DNA from: SIG578 sp045655125
GTDB taxonomy: Bacteria; Bacillota; Clostridia; Oscillospirales; Ruminococcaceae
Assembly: GCA_045655125.1 (NCBI GenBank)
Contig: JAZOOR010000053.1
Coordinates: 1 to 43,012 of the forward strand
Reading direction: 5' to 3'
Length of the DNA stretch: 43,012 bases
Translations under genes and position numbers: made by a program
Shown here: positions 7,650 through 13,431 of the stretch, in pieces
How positions within the stretch are numbered: the stretch's first letter is position 1
How the letters are laid out: each line of letters starts with the position of its first letter
The notes under the pieces: generated by a model
Told to the model about the DNA's origin: nothing
Seen by the model: the letters and a program-made list of their open reading frames with translations, nothing else
Databases searched by the model: none

Positions 7650-7808
7650 TTAAGCTTTGCACAATACCGCTTTCTTACGGCTTGTCCGTTTCTTCTTGCT
7701 GTCCTGCTCCCTGCGGAACTCGGCAGCCTTTTCTTTTTCTATGGCGCAGTCACATTTTTCACCGGGGTCTAAGAATGCGCCGCACTCAGGACACCTGTAT
7801 CCGTACAT
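7650..7808 (-). CDS. 52-residue zinc-ribbon-like peptide
   Basis: A 52-residue protein begins MYGYRCPECGAF and continues with a second cysteine pair CDC, spaced like a small zinc ribbon at residues 6-22. The C-terminal half is very basic (KKKRTSRKK). A strong AAAAGGAGGTGAAGAG site stands just before the ATG. It lies between two phage genes in the same direction and could bind nucleic acid. It is short but its ribosome site and metal motif make it convincing. Confidence 0.65.
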   Translation of the reverse strand: MYGYRCPECGAFLDPGEKCDCAIEKEKAAEFRREQDSKKKRTSRKKAVLCKA

Positions 7809-7822
7809 CTCTTCACCTCCTT

Positions 7823-8005
7823 TTACTGACTTCCAACAAGCTTTGAATACTCATCAGGGTGAAAGCGATAATACTCGCTCAAGGCTTTACCCATTTCTCT
7901 GCATATGGCAGGATTTATCCTGTCTTTAACAGTCATTGCATCAACCAGCTTGCCATCGATTTCTATGTAACCTACAACGGTCAATGGCTCATTTCTGCTC
8001 GCCAT
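7823..8005 (-). CDS. Small hypothetical phage protein
   Basis: This 60-residue protein has a GYIEIDGKLVDAMTV strand pair followed by a helix. A GGAAAGGAGAG site precedes the ATG. It lies between the zinc-ribbon peptide and a small HTH regulator, all leftward. No family was recognised. Confidence 0.55.
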   Translation of the reverse strand: MASRNEPLTVVGYIEIDGKLVDAMTVKDRINPAICREMGKALSEYYRFHPDEYSKLVGSQ

Positions 8006-8064
8006 AATATCTCTCCTTTCCTTTTTATTAGCCTATGCATCCAATCTGATTTTTTGCATGTCCA

Positions 8065-8250
8065 TTAAGTTTCCTTTAAAAGCTCATCCACCGTACACCC
8101 AAGCACCTGCGCTATCTTCGGAAGAAGCGCAGCTCTGGGATATGCCTTGCCGGTTTCCCACTTTGCAATAGTAGACCTATCAACGCAGAGAGCCTCAGAA
8201 AGTTCTATTTGACTCTTCCCGGCATTTATCCTTTTTTCTTTTAAACTCAT
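8065..8250 (-). CDS. Small XRE-family HTH regulator
   Basis: The 61-residue protein is a single lambda-repressor-like helix-turn-helix domain (LSEALCVDRSTIAKWETGKAYP at about residues 18-39, in two blocks), with no partner domain. It is Cro-like in size. It lies leftward, divergent from the membrane protein gene at 8330, with a consensus promoter for that gene between them, so it may regulate it. One of five small HTH proteins in this element. Confidence 0.85.
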   Translation of the reverse strand: MSLKEKRINAGKSQIELSEALCVDRSTIAKWETGKAYPRAALLPKIAQVLGCTVDELLKET

Positions 8251-8278
8251 TTTCTCACCTCGCTTATATTTGTTGAAA

Positions 8279-8307
8279 TTGACACCTAAATTTTGAAATG
8301 CTATAAT
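8279..8307 (+). promoter_or_regulatory. Consensus sigma-A promoter for the 8330 gene
   Basis: TTGACA (8279-8284), a 17-base spacer and TATAAT (8302-8307) match the consensus exactly. It faces right, opposite to the early operon, 22 bases before the start codon. Confidence 0.8.
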
Positions 8308-8329
8308 CTCCTAAAAGGAGCTGAATACA

Positions 8330-8839
8330 TTGGATATCACACTTATTTTAAAAATATTAGGAATTTATTTTGGGATCATAGTATTGTTATGGTTGTACTA
8401 TGCTTACAGGATTGTAAGGCTTGCGCATTATCATAATATATATGTAAAAAATATTGAAAACAAAGAGCTGAATAGGAATGTGATAATTGCCAGTTCTTTT
8501 GCACATTATTTGAGGGATGCGCAAGTATACGTAGATACATTGGATATTTGCAATCCACAAAAAACAAAAGATTGTCAAGAAGCATATATGTGGACCTTAT
8601 CAAACTATTTTAGAAAAGTTAGAGATGCTTTTGCGTGGCCGATGCGTGCAATCGAGAAGCTTAAAATGTTTGCTCCTATTAGAAAAATATCAAATAAACT
8701 ATCCTGGATTATTCTTGCACCGCTTGAGATTTTTGCTTCATATCTTCTTGGGCTTTTTCTTGATACAACGGGCATTGGGAACAAAATCCTAACGTTTCTG
8801 ATCGACTTTTTAAATCGCATATTTCCCAATATAAATTAG
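8330..8839 (+). CDS. Two-helix membrane protein, likely phage moron
   Basis: The protein has 169 residues. A transmembrane helix lies at about residues 4-26 and a second hydrophobic stretch at about 126-146, with a polar helical domain between. It starts with TTG behind an AAAAGGAG site, 9 bases away. It reads against the surrounding early genes and has its own perfect sigma-A promoter, so it is probably made in the lysogen. Genes in this position often give superinfection exclusion or another host benefit, but no known defence family was recognised. Its 3' end overlaps an opposite-strand gene by 131 bases. Confidence 0.7.
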   Translation: MDITLILKILGIYFGIIVLLWLYYAYRIVRLAHYHNIYVKNIENKELNRNVIIASSFAHYLRDAQVYVDTLDICNPQKTKDCQEAYMWTLSNYFRKVRDAFAWPMRAIEKLKMFAPIRKISNKLSWIILAPLEIFASYLLGLFLDTTGIGNKILTFLIDFLNRIFPNIN

Positions 8840-9002
8840 TGTTATCTGATTTGAAAAATGGCTTTTTCCTAAATACTTCAAGCTTTTCGATTTTTAACTT
8901 TAATTCAAAGATTTCGTTCACTAACCTTGCATTTTCAACAAAGTAAAAAATGAAATAAGCAGCCAACAACACCAAAATCAGTAGAGCTATTATTTCTAAC
9001 AT
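8709..9002 (-). CDS. Small membrane-anchored coiled-coil protein
   Basis: The protein has 97 residues. One transmembrane helix at about residues 3-24 is followed by a charged coiled coil and a CSQC pair near residue 74. A GTG at 9020 is possible, but the ATG at 9000-9002 has a GGAAAGGA site at good distance and is preferred. The last 43 codons overlap the 3' end of the rightward gene at 8330. It may be an early-operon protein; no family was recognised, and the antisense overlap lowers confidence. Confidence 0.5.
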   Translation of the reverse strand: MLEIIALLILVLLAAYFIFYFVENARLVNEIFELKLKIEKLEVFRKKPFFKSDNTNLYWEICDLKSRSETLGFCSQCPLYQEKAQEDMKQKSQAVQE

Positions 9003-9081
9003 ACTATCGTTCCTTTCCACCTCGGCTCTGCCGGGGCATTTTTGTAAAGATATTAAATCCCATTTTTACAGTGATTTTAAA

Positions 9082-9291
9082 TCAAAGTGTAATCCACCCC
9101 GTAAGCTCGCCGGGAGAAATGTCAAGTGCATCTGCAAATGCTATCACCTTAGATATAGGAATATCAATTTTTCCAGCTTCTATTTTGGCAATAGTTGTTC
9201 TCGAGCTATATCCTAACTTCTTTGCTAATTCATCTTGAGACATATTAAGCTCAATTCTTCTCCTGCGGATGTTCTCGCACAAAGCCAGCAT
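9082..9291 (-). CDS. Small XRE-family HTH regulator
   Basis: The 69-residue protein is a single XRE helix-turn-helix: 'MSQDELAKKLGYSSRTTIAKIE' spans about residues 17-38. The ATG at 9289-9291 is chosen over an upstream codon because AAGGAG lies 8 bases before it. It is divergent from the gene at 9370, whose promoter lies between, so it may control that gene. It is one of several repressor-sized proteins in the lysogeny region. Confidence 0.85.
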   Translation of the reverse strand: MLALCENIRRRRIELNMSQDELAKKLGYSSRTTIAKIEAGKIDIPISKVIAFADALDISPGELTGWITL

Positions 9292-9318
9292 TAAAATCAC
9301 TCCTTAAATTCGCTTGTA

Positions 9319-9346
9319 TTGAAAAAATTATAAAATCTGGTATAAT
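9319..9346 (+). promoter_or_regulatory. Sigma-A promoter for the 9370 gene
   Basis: TTGAAA (9319-9324), 16 bases, TATAAT (9341-9346), 23 bases before the ATG and just behind an HTH gene read in the other direction. Confidence 0.65.
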
Positions 9347-9369
9347 GCCTTTGGAAAGGAGGGAGCTAT

Positions 9370-9672
9370 ATGACTAAGGATGCTCAAAAAATGCTTTGCT
9401 GCTTATATGGTATTTTTAAAGAGCGCAACAAAACAGAAAGCCGAGAAGAGGCAAAAGAGATGACTCCAGAAGAAGTACAGGAAAAATGCAATACTATTTT
9501 TAATTCAGAGGATGTAGATGATTTAATCTCAGAATTAAAAGAATATGGTTTTGTTAAAACTGATGTAACTGGTTGCATTTACATTCAAAACTCTGCTATC
9601 GAAAAAGTCGAGTCTATACCAAAAGAAAATTTTGAGAATGTTGTCGATATCATCTCTAAATTACTGCCTTGA
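9370..9672 (+). CDS. Small acidic helical protein, likely moron
   Basis: The 100-residue protein is acidic and helical, with a winged-helix-like look at about residues 30-75 (TPEEVQEKC, then DDLISELKEYGFV and a strand pair). A GGAAAGGAGG site precedes the ATG. It has its own promoter and ends just before a strong terminator hairpin, so it forms a single-gene unit inside the phage regulatory region and reads against the early operon. This is the layout of a moron; function is unknown. Confidence 0.65.
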   Translation: MTKDAQKMLCCLYGIFKERNKTESREEAKEMTPEEVQEKCNTIFNSEDVDDLISELKEYGFVKTDVTGCIYIQNSAIEKVESIPKENFENVVDIISKLLP

Positions 9673-9676
9673 CTCT

Positions 9677-9913
9677 TTATAAACCGCTTTCATCAAATTG
9701 AAGGCGGTTTATATTCTTTCCGTTGTCAGCGTTAAACTTGCTAATAAATTTAGTCATTCCGCATCGTTTCAATATGATAGAGATTTCTCTGTTTTCCTGA
9801 TATATTTCAATGCAATAACTTTCGCAATATTTTCCGAAGTCCTCACCATTGACTTTAAAGATTTTCTTTTCGGGAATAATCTCAATACTTTTGAGTTCTT
9901 GTAATCCTATCAT
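9677..9913 (-). CDS. Small hypothetical phage protein after the Cro-like gene
   Basis: The 78-residue protein is rich in beta strands (start MIGLQELKSIEIIPEKK). A GTG at 9922 overlaps the stop of the HTH gene upstream, but AAGGAG is 8 bases before the ATG at 9911-9913, which is preferred. Its last codons lie in a terminator hairpin shared with the rightward gene at 9370. It is second in the leftward early transcript. No family was recognised. Confidence 0.55.
   Translation of the reverse strand: MIGLQELKSIEIIPEKKIFKVNGEDFGKYCESYCIEIYQENREISIILKRCGMTKFISKFNADNGKNINRLQFDESGL
9679..9712 (+). terminator. Terminator after the 9370 gene
   Basis: ATAAACCGCTTTCA (9679-9692) and TGAAGGCGGTTTAT (9699-9712) pair over 14 positions with one G-T wobble. 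The rightward strand continues ATTCTTTCC. It isolates the 9370 gene from the switch region. Confidence 0.65.
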
Positions 9914-9918
9914 TATTT

Positions 9919-10113
9919 TCACTCCTTAATAGTGTCATTTAATAGTTCTTCTATTGGACAATCCAATATAGACGAAAGCTTTGTGAGCAAAGAAGTTCTT
10001 GGAAGTGAAATATTGTTTTCCCATTGGGAGACTGTGCCTTGCGTTACATTTAGCATTTTTGCTACTTCACATTGTGATAACTTTTTGCTTTGCCTTGCTT
10101 TTTTAATAGTCAT
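9919..10113 (-). CDS. Cro-like XRE regulator, first gene of the early operon
   Basis: The 64-residue protein is a lone XRE helix-turn-helix (VAKMLNVTQGTVSQWENN at about residues 17-34). Upstream GTG codons exist; the ATG at 10111-10113 follows an AAGGTGGTGAT site. It is divergent from the CI-like repressor gene, and three operator palindromes lie between the two. By position it is the phage Cro-like protein, which shuts off repressor synthesis and tunes early transcription. It opens the long leftward operon. Confidence 0.85.
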   Translation of the reverse strand: MTIKKARQSKKLSQCEVAKMLNVTQGTVSQWENNISLPRTSLLTKLSSILDCPIEELLNDTIKE

Positions 10114-10136
10114 CGTAATTATCACCACCTTAATTT

Positions 10137-10237
10137 TAATAGCTGTACTATTATAATAGCACGATTTTTTTGTATGTCAATAGTTTTGCTAATATTTTTT
10201 TTAAAAAAATTATTGCATATTATTAGCAGAACTAATA
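10137..10237. promoter_or_regulatory. Phage switch: three 17-bp operators over two divergent promoters
   Basis: Operators: TAATAGCTGTACTATTA (10137-10153), CAATAGTTTTGCTAATA (10178-10194) and TATTAGCAGAACTAATA (10221-10237). Each has inverted TA-TAG / CTA-TA half-sites around 5 bases; centres are 41 and 43 bp apart. The leftward promoter is TTGACA (minus strand of 10175-10180), 16 bases, TATTAT (10153-10158). The first operator covers its start and the second its -35. The rightward repressor promoter is TTGCAT (10213-10218), 17 bases, TATAAT (10236-10241), with the third operator in its spacer. Confidence 0.8.
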
Positions 10238-10266
10238 TAATTAAGATTAGTAGGAGGTTTATCACC

Positions 10267-10593
10267 ATGAATAGAATAAAGGAATTGCGAAAAGCAAATG
10301 GTTATTCACAAGAAAAACTTGCTTCAATATTAAACGTGCACCAAACAGCGATTAGTCAATGGGAAACAGGAAGAACTCTTCCAGATATTGACCTCGCGCA
10401 TAAAATGGCTCGGCTTTTTAACGTGTCTATAGACTATCTTCTTAGGTTAGAAGAAGAAAAGACAGCTCAAAGTGAGCCGTCTCTCTCTCCTGAAAAAAGA
10501 AATCTAATTAACGCTGTTTCTGAACTTCCTGCTGAAGATGTGAAGAAGACACTTGAGTATGTTGAACTTTTAAATTTGAAACGAAATTCATAA
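10267..10593 (+). CDS. CI-like phage repressor (XRE)
   Basis: The 108-residue protein has an N-terminal XRE helix-turn-helix (EKLASILNVHQTAISQWETG at about residues 18-37, SIDYLL at its end) and a short helical C-terminal tail; there is no S24 peptidase domain, so it cannot self-cleave in the RecA-dependent way. Inactivation must use another route. A long open frame begins at 10090, but the ATG at 10267 follows a TAGGAGG site. It is the rightward gene of the switch and is followed by a second HTH gene and the serine recombinase. Confidence 0.88.
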   Translation: MNRIKELRKANGYSQEKLASILNVHQTAISQWETGRTLPDIDLAHKMARLFNVSIDYLLRLEEEKTAQSEPSLSPEKRNLINAVSELPAEDVKKTLEYVELLNLKRNS

Positions 10594-10666
10594 CCTCCTT
10601 GACTTCACGAGGATTCATTTCTTTAATGTAATCTATTAACTTCTCTAAATCTTTGTTTTTCTCCAT
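10508..10666 (-). CDS. Possible 52-residue peptide antisense to the repressor 3' end
   Basis: Read leftward, an open frame encodes 52 residues starting MEKNKDLEKLIDYIKEM, an amphipathic helical sequence that looks protein-like. Its last 28 or so codons overlap the 3' end of the CI-like gene on the other strand. The ribosome site is weak: AAAGG stands about 13 bases before the ATG. It fills most of the 221-base gap between two rightward genes. It could be a real small regulator or a chance frame. Confidence 0.3.
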   Translation of the reverse strand: MEKNKDLEKLIDYIKEMNPREVKEVMNFVSNLKVQHTQVSSSHLQQEVQKQR

Positions 10667-10814
10667 TTTTATAATTCATCCTTTCTGTCAACTTCAAATA
10701 TGATGTGCGGTACATTGAATTCTACATCATCAACATAGTATAATTTGTAAAAATTTGTCGAATAAATAAAAAAAATCGGTAAAGAAGTCAAAGTATATGT
10801 TTTTGGAGTGTAAG

Positions 10815-11180
10815 ATGAATAGCAAAACCCATATTTTAGGAGAAAGAATAAAGTATCTGAGAAAGAATGCGCATCTAAATCAGCGCGAATTAGCCGAGCT
10901 ACTTAAAATCAGCCACTCTACTCTTTCGCTGTACGAATCTGGTCAGCGAACACCAAATGACAGCGTTAAAATTAAAATTGCCGATTTCTTTAATGTATCG
11001 GTTGATTACCTTGTCGGCCATAAATCAGAAGAAAGCGTTGCTTTCAAGAACTTATCCAAAAGTCAGGTATACTTATTAAAAGTTTCAGAAAATCTTGATG
11101 AAAAAGATTTGGAAAAAGTCTTTGAATATGCAGAGCTACTATCTATAAAGAAACTTCAAATAAATATCAACCATAAATAA
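10815..11180 (+). CDS. Second XRE-family repressor-like protein
   Basis: The 121-residue protein has an N-terminal XRE domain (RELAELLKISHSTLSLYESGQ at about 23-43 in two blocks, SVDYLVG after it) and a helical C-terminal region (VSENLDEKDLEKVFEYAELL). The ATG at 10815 follows TTGGAG; an upstream in-frame TTG-type start is less likely. It shares its C-terminal style with the CI-like protein at 10267, which suggests that they are distant paralogues. It lies 28 bases before the recombinase gene and may control integration and excision. Confidence 0.85.
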   Translation: MNSKTHILGERIKYLRKNAHLNQRELAELLKISHSTLSLYESGQRTPNDSVKIKIADFFNVSVDYLVGHKSEESVAFKNLSKSQVYLLKVSENLDEKDLEKVFEYAELLSIKKLQININHK

Positions 11181-11208
11181 CCTACGTATACTTGAAAGGA
11201 GGTACAAT

Positions 11209-12654
11209 ATGAAAACAGCTGCGGCATATGTAAGAGTTTCAACAGATGATCAACTCGAATACTCTCCCGAAAGCCAGCTTAAACTGATTCAAGAGTATGC
11301 TGAAAAGAATGATATTGTACTCCTTGAGGATTATATCTATATGGAAGATGGCGGCAAGTCCGGCAAGAGTATGAAGAACAGAACTGAGTTTTTAAAGCTT
11401 ATTGCCGCTGCCAAGAGAAAGCCTTGTCCCTTTAATGTAATTCTGGTTTGGAAATTCAGCCGATTTGCACGAAATCAGGAAGAAGCCATAACCTTAAAAT
11501 CAATGCTAAAGAAAAATGGAATAGATGTCATTTCGATATCAGAGCCGTTGCCTGAAGGTCCTTTCGGAGAACTCATAGAACGCATCCTCGAATGGCAGGA
11601 CCAGTTTTATATAACCAACCTCAGCCAAGAGGTTAAAAGAGGAATGAGCGAAAAGGTAAGCCGTGGGGAGCCTGTCTGCGCTCCGCCTTTTGGTTATGAT
11701 ATGAAGGATGGAAAGTATATCCCAAACGCCGACAGCGCAATAGTTCAGAATATCTTTTCAGATTTTCTCTCCGGCGTAGGAATGCGTACTATTGCAATAA
11801 AATATGCAGATGCAGGTATGCGGACAAGGTATGGTAACCGACCTGACAACCGTTATATTGAGTATATTCTGCGAAACCCGACATATATAGGCAAAATTCG
11901 ATGGAGTCGTGATGGCCGAACGGTATCACGCCGCAAATATGATGACCCAAATATTATACTTGTAGATGGACAGCATGAGCCAATTATCCCTGTCGAAACT
12001 TTTGAATCTGCGCAAGCAAGACTTAACGAAATAAAAAGTAAGTATGTTAAATATCAAAGAACTGAACAGAAGGTATCATTTATGCTTAAAGGTTTAGTAC
12101 GCTGCTCTTCTTGCGGTGCCACACTCATTGCAACGACAACAAACGGTATGCAATGCCATAATTACGCACGCGGAACCTGTAAAAAATCTCACAGCATAAC
12201 CATTGATAAGCTTAATGCAGCAGTTATATCCTATTTAGAGAGTTTTGTCACCGGTTCGCTTAAAGTCTTTCCCTCTTTTACCACCGCTATTAAATCTGAT
12301 GCGGTTGATATTGATAAGCTCATCTCAAATGAGCAGAAAAAAATGATTCGAATTAAGAAAGCATATACAGAAGGCATCGACACCCTTGAAGAGTACAAAC
12401 AGCAAAAGGAAGCAATAGTACAGAAAATTACTGAGCTTGAAAAACAAAAGGAGACGGCGGCAGAGCAAACAATATCCGAAGTCGACAGAAGCAATTTAAT
12501 GAAAAAGTATGTTTCGGAGGTTCTTGCTACTATTAAAGATGAAACCGTATCCGAGCAGGCTAAAAACTCGGCACTGCGCTCTATCATCTCAAAGATAGTT
12601 TTCTACCGACCCGAAAGCCGAATCGAAATATACTTTCATTCAAACTTATCGTGA
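11209..12654 (+). CDS. Large serine recombinase (integrase/excisionase type)
   Basis: The 481-residue protein has an N-terminal resolvase domain with catalytic Ser in YVRVSTDDQ (residue 11) and the arginine-rich 'KFSRFARN' helix, then a Recombinase domain (about 150-260), a zinc ribbon with CSSCG at residue 299 and a later CHNY...CKKS pair, and a coiled coil at about 380-430. This is the phiC31/TP901-1/SpoIVCA-type layout. It catalyses attP x attB recombination; excision normally needs a directionality factor or a developmental cue. It ends 3 bases from the truncated cotJC gene, so attP lies at its 3' end. Confidence 0.96.
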   Translation: MKTAAAYVRVSTDDQLEYSPESQLKLIQEYAEKNDIVLLEDYIYMEDGGKSGKSMKNRTEFLKLIAAAKRKPCPFNVILVWKFSRFARNQEEAITLKSMLKKNGIDVISISEPLPEGPFGELIERILEWQDQFYITNLSQEVKRGMSEKVSRGEPVCAPPFGYDMKDGKYIPNADSAIVQNIFSDFLSGVGMRTIAIKYADAGMRTRYGNRPDNRYIEYILRNPTYIGKIRWSRDGRTVSRRKYDDPNIILVDGQHEPIIPVETFESAQARLNEIKSKYVKYQRTEQKVSFMLKGLVRCSSCGATLIATTTNGMQCHNYARGTCKKSHSITIDKLNAAVISYLESFVTGSLKVFPSFTTAIKSDAVDIDKLISNEQKKMIRIKKAYTEGIDTLEEYKQQKEAIVQKITELEKQKETAAEQTISEVDRSNLMKKYVSEVLATIKDETVSEQAKNSALRSIISKIVFYRPESRIEIYFHSNLS

Positions 12655-12768
12655 TTATATCTTTTTGGTGTTTGGTCCGCCAAGCTGCGATATAATCGCC
12701 ATAGCAAGTTTAGGGTTAGGGTTTTTGATATTTACTGGGTATTGCAGTTTTTTATCATAGGTCCACAT
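12655..12768 (-). pseudogene. cotJC: 5' fragment of cotJC (spore-coat Mn catalase), interrupted by the element
   Basis: Starting 2 bases after the cotJB stop, this frame encodes MWTYDKKLQYPVNI and then 'KNPNPKLAMAIISQLGGP', a clear match to the conserved N-terminus of CotJC manganese catalases, which are about 190 residues long. The similarity stops after GGP-N, and the frame ends four codons later, 1 base from the recombinase stop. The remaining ~155 codons, including the metal-binding helices, are not in the window. The gene was therefore split by the insertion. The 3' part is predicted at the left end of the element, in the same orientation. Confidence 0.85.
12660..12682. other. Right attachment junction (att site) of the element, approximate
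   Basis: CotJC similarity on the minus strand runs to the GGA CCA (Gly-Pro) codons, near 12670-12681, and the recombinase stop is at 12654. The crossover core must lie in this short interval. The exact core needs the left junction. Confidence 0.6.
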
Positions 12769-12770
12769 CC

Positions 12771-13028
12771 TTATCTTACCTCGCTTTCCCAAGGCCATGG
12801 GCCTTTTATCCAAGTAAATTTATCGCCATCGACAAAATCTTCGGCGCGCAGGGGGCCAAATCTTGCCTCGTATTGATTGGCGGCATCGTTTTTAAGATAC
12901 TGATACCTTGCAAAGTAATCGAGTGCATTTTGGTCTGTCGGATGGGTATCTAAATACAGATTCAGCTCGTCAAGAATAAAATCAAACATCTGTACTCTTT
13001 TTAGCATTTTCTGTCTATCGGTCATCAT
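12771..13028 (-). CDS. cotJB: Spore coat protein CotJB
   Basis: The 85-residue protein has the CotJB pattern: a leading helix with 'MFDFILDELNLYLDTHP' at about residues 14-30, a middle 'YEARFGPL' and the C-terminal KGPWPWE. It belongs to the CotJ polypeptides of the inner coat, made in the mother cell. It starts at the first of two ATG codons at 13023-13028; the ATGATGA string overlaps the cotJA stop. It is followed after 2 bases by the broken cotJC, so the cotJABC order is conserved apart from the insertion. Confidence 0.92.
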   Translation of the reverse strand: MMTDRQKMLKRVQMFDFILDELNLYLDTHPTDQNALDYFARYQYLKNDAANQYEARFGPLRAEDFVDGDKFTWIKGPWPWESEVR

Positions 13029-13252
13029 TCCAAAATCCCCCTTCCGCAAAATGGCAGGTCAAGTGAGGGGAATATTGTTCCTGCCGACAAGGCTTTTTCG
13101 TCCTCATAAAGCATCTCCCATTTCTGCCAAGGCACATATGCCATTGCAAGAGAGCATTTAGACTGTGGTATGCTACAAGAGGTTTGATTATGATATGCGG
13201 GCATATCCATCTGTTCTCTTTGAGAGCAGCAAGCAGACATTTTTCTTTCCAC
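13025..13252 (-). CDS. cotJA: Spore coat-associated protein CotJA
   Basis: The 75-residue protein carries the CotJA signature LAMAYVPWQKWEMLY near residues 35-49 and GTIFPSLDLPF near residues 58-68, behind a variable Cys-rich N-terminus. The GTG at 13250-13252 is taken as start because AAAGGAG lies 10 bases before it; the ATG at 13240 is an alternative. It is first in the cotJ operon. In Bacillus the operon is transcribed by sigma-E in the mother cell. Confidence 0.9.
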   Translation of the reverse strand: MERKMSACCSQREQMDMPAYHNQTSCSIPQSKCSLAMAYVPWQKWEMLYEDEKALSAGTIFPSLDLPFCGRGILE

Positions 13253-13306
13253 TTTATATTGACTCCTTTCAATTCTACAAAGGGTCGTTTAGTTCGGCCC
13301 ACTTTC

Positions 13307-13335
13307 ATTTTATGTCATTTAAGGCGCTATTGTTA
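13307..13335 (-). promoter_or_regulatory. Candidate sigma-E promoter of the cotJ operon
   Basis: On the minus strand CATAAAAT (13314-13307) resembles the sigma-E -10 CATACAAT, with an ATA-containing element (TAACAATAG, 13335-13327) upstream. The -35 match is partial. The position, about 55 bases before cotJA, is suitable. Confidence 0.35.
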
Positions 13336-13370
13336 CAGCAAAAAAAGTTGTGATAATTTACTGTTTTTTC

Positions 13371-13399
13371 TTGTTTTTTTATATAAAAGGAGATATAAT
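13371..13399 (+). promoter_or_regulatory. Sigma-A promoter of ddh
   Basis: TTGTTT (13371-13376), 17 bases, TATAAT (13394-13399), 32 bases before the ddh start codon. Confidence 0.55.
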
Positions 13400-13431
13400 A
13401 TTTCCATATTAAGCAAAGGAGTCTATTTTTT

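Larger units (their letters stand above)
1..12675. mobile_element. Right part of an integrated temperate phage / phage-like element
   Basis: Phage-type genes fill this stretch: a leftward early operon with replication and recombination genes (replisome organizer, SSB, RecT, Rad50-like ATPase), a divergent repressor/Cro-like switch near 10.1-10.3 kb, and a rightward lysogeny module ending in a large serine recombinase at 12654. The right edge is placed at about 12,665-12,680 because the first codons of host cotJC begin there on the opposite strand. The left edge is outside the window, so the element is at least 12.6 kb. No capsid, tail, portal or lysis gene is in the visible part; they could lie to the left or be absent. 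Confidence 0.9.

Noticed and set aside
12705..12725. TTTAGGG-like repeats resembling telomere sequence
   Set aside because: Only two copies, and they are the codons for Asn-Pro-Asn-Pro-Lys-Leu of the cotJC fragment, a conserved protein stretch.
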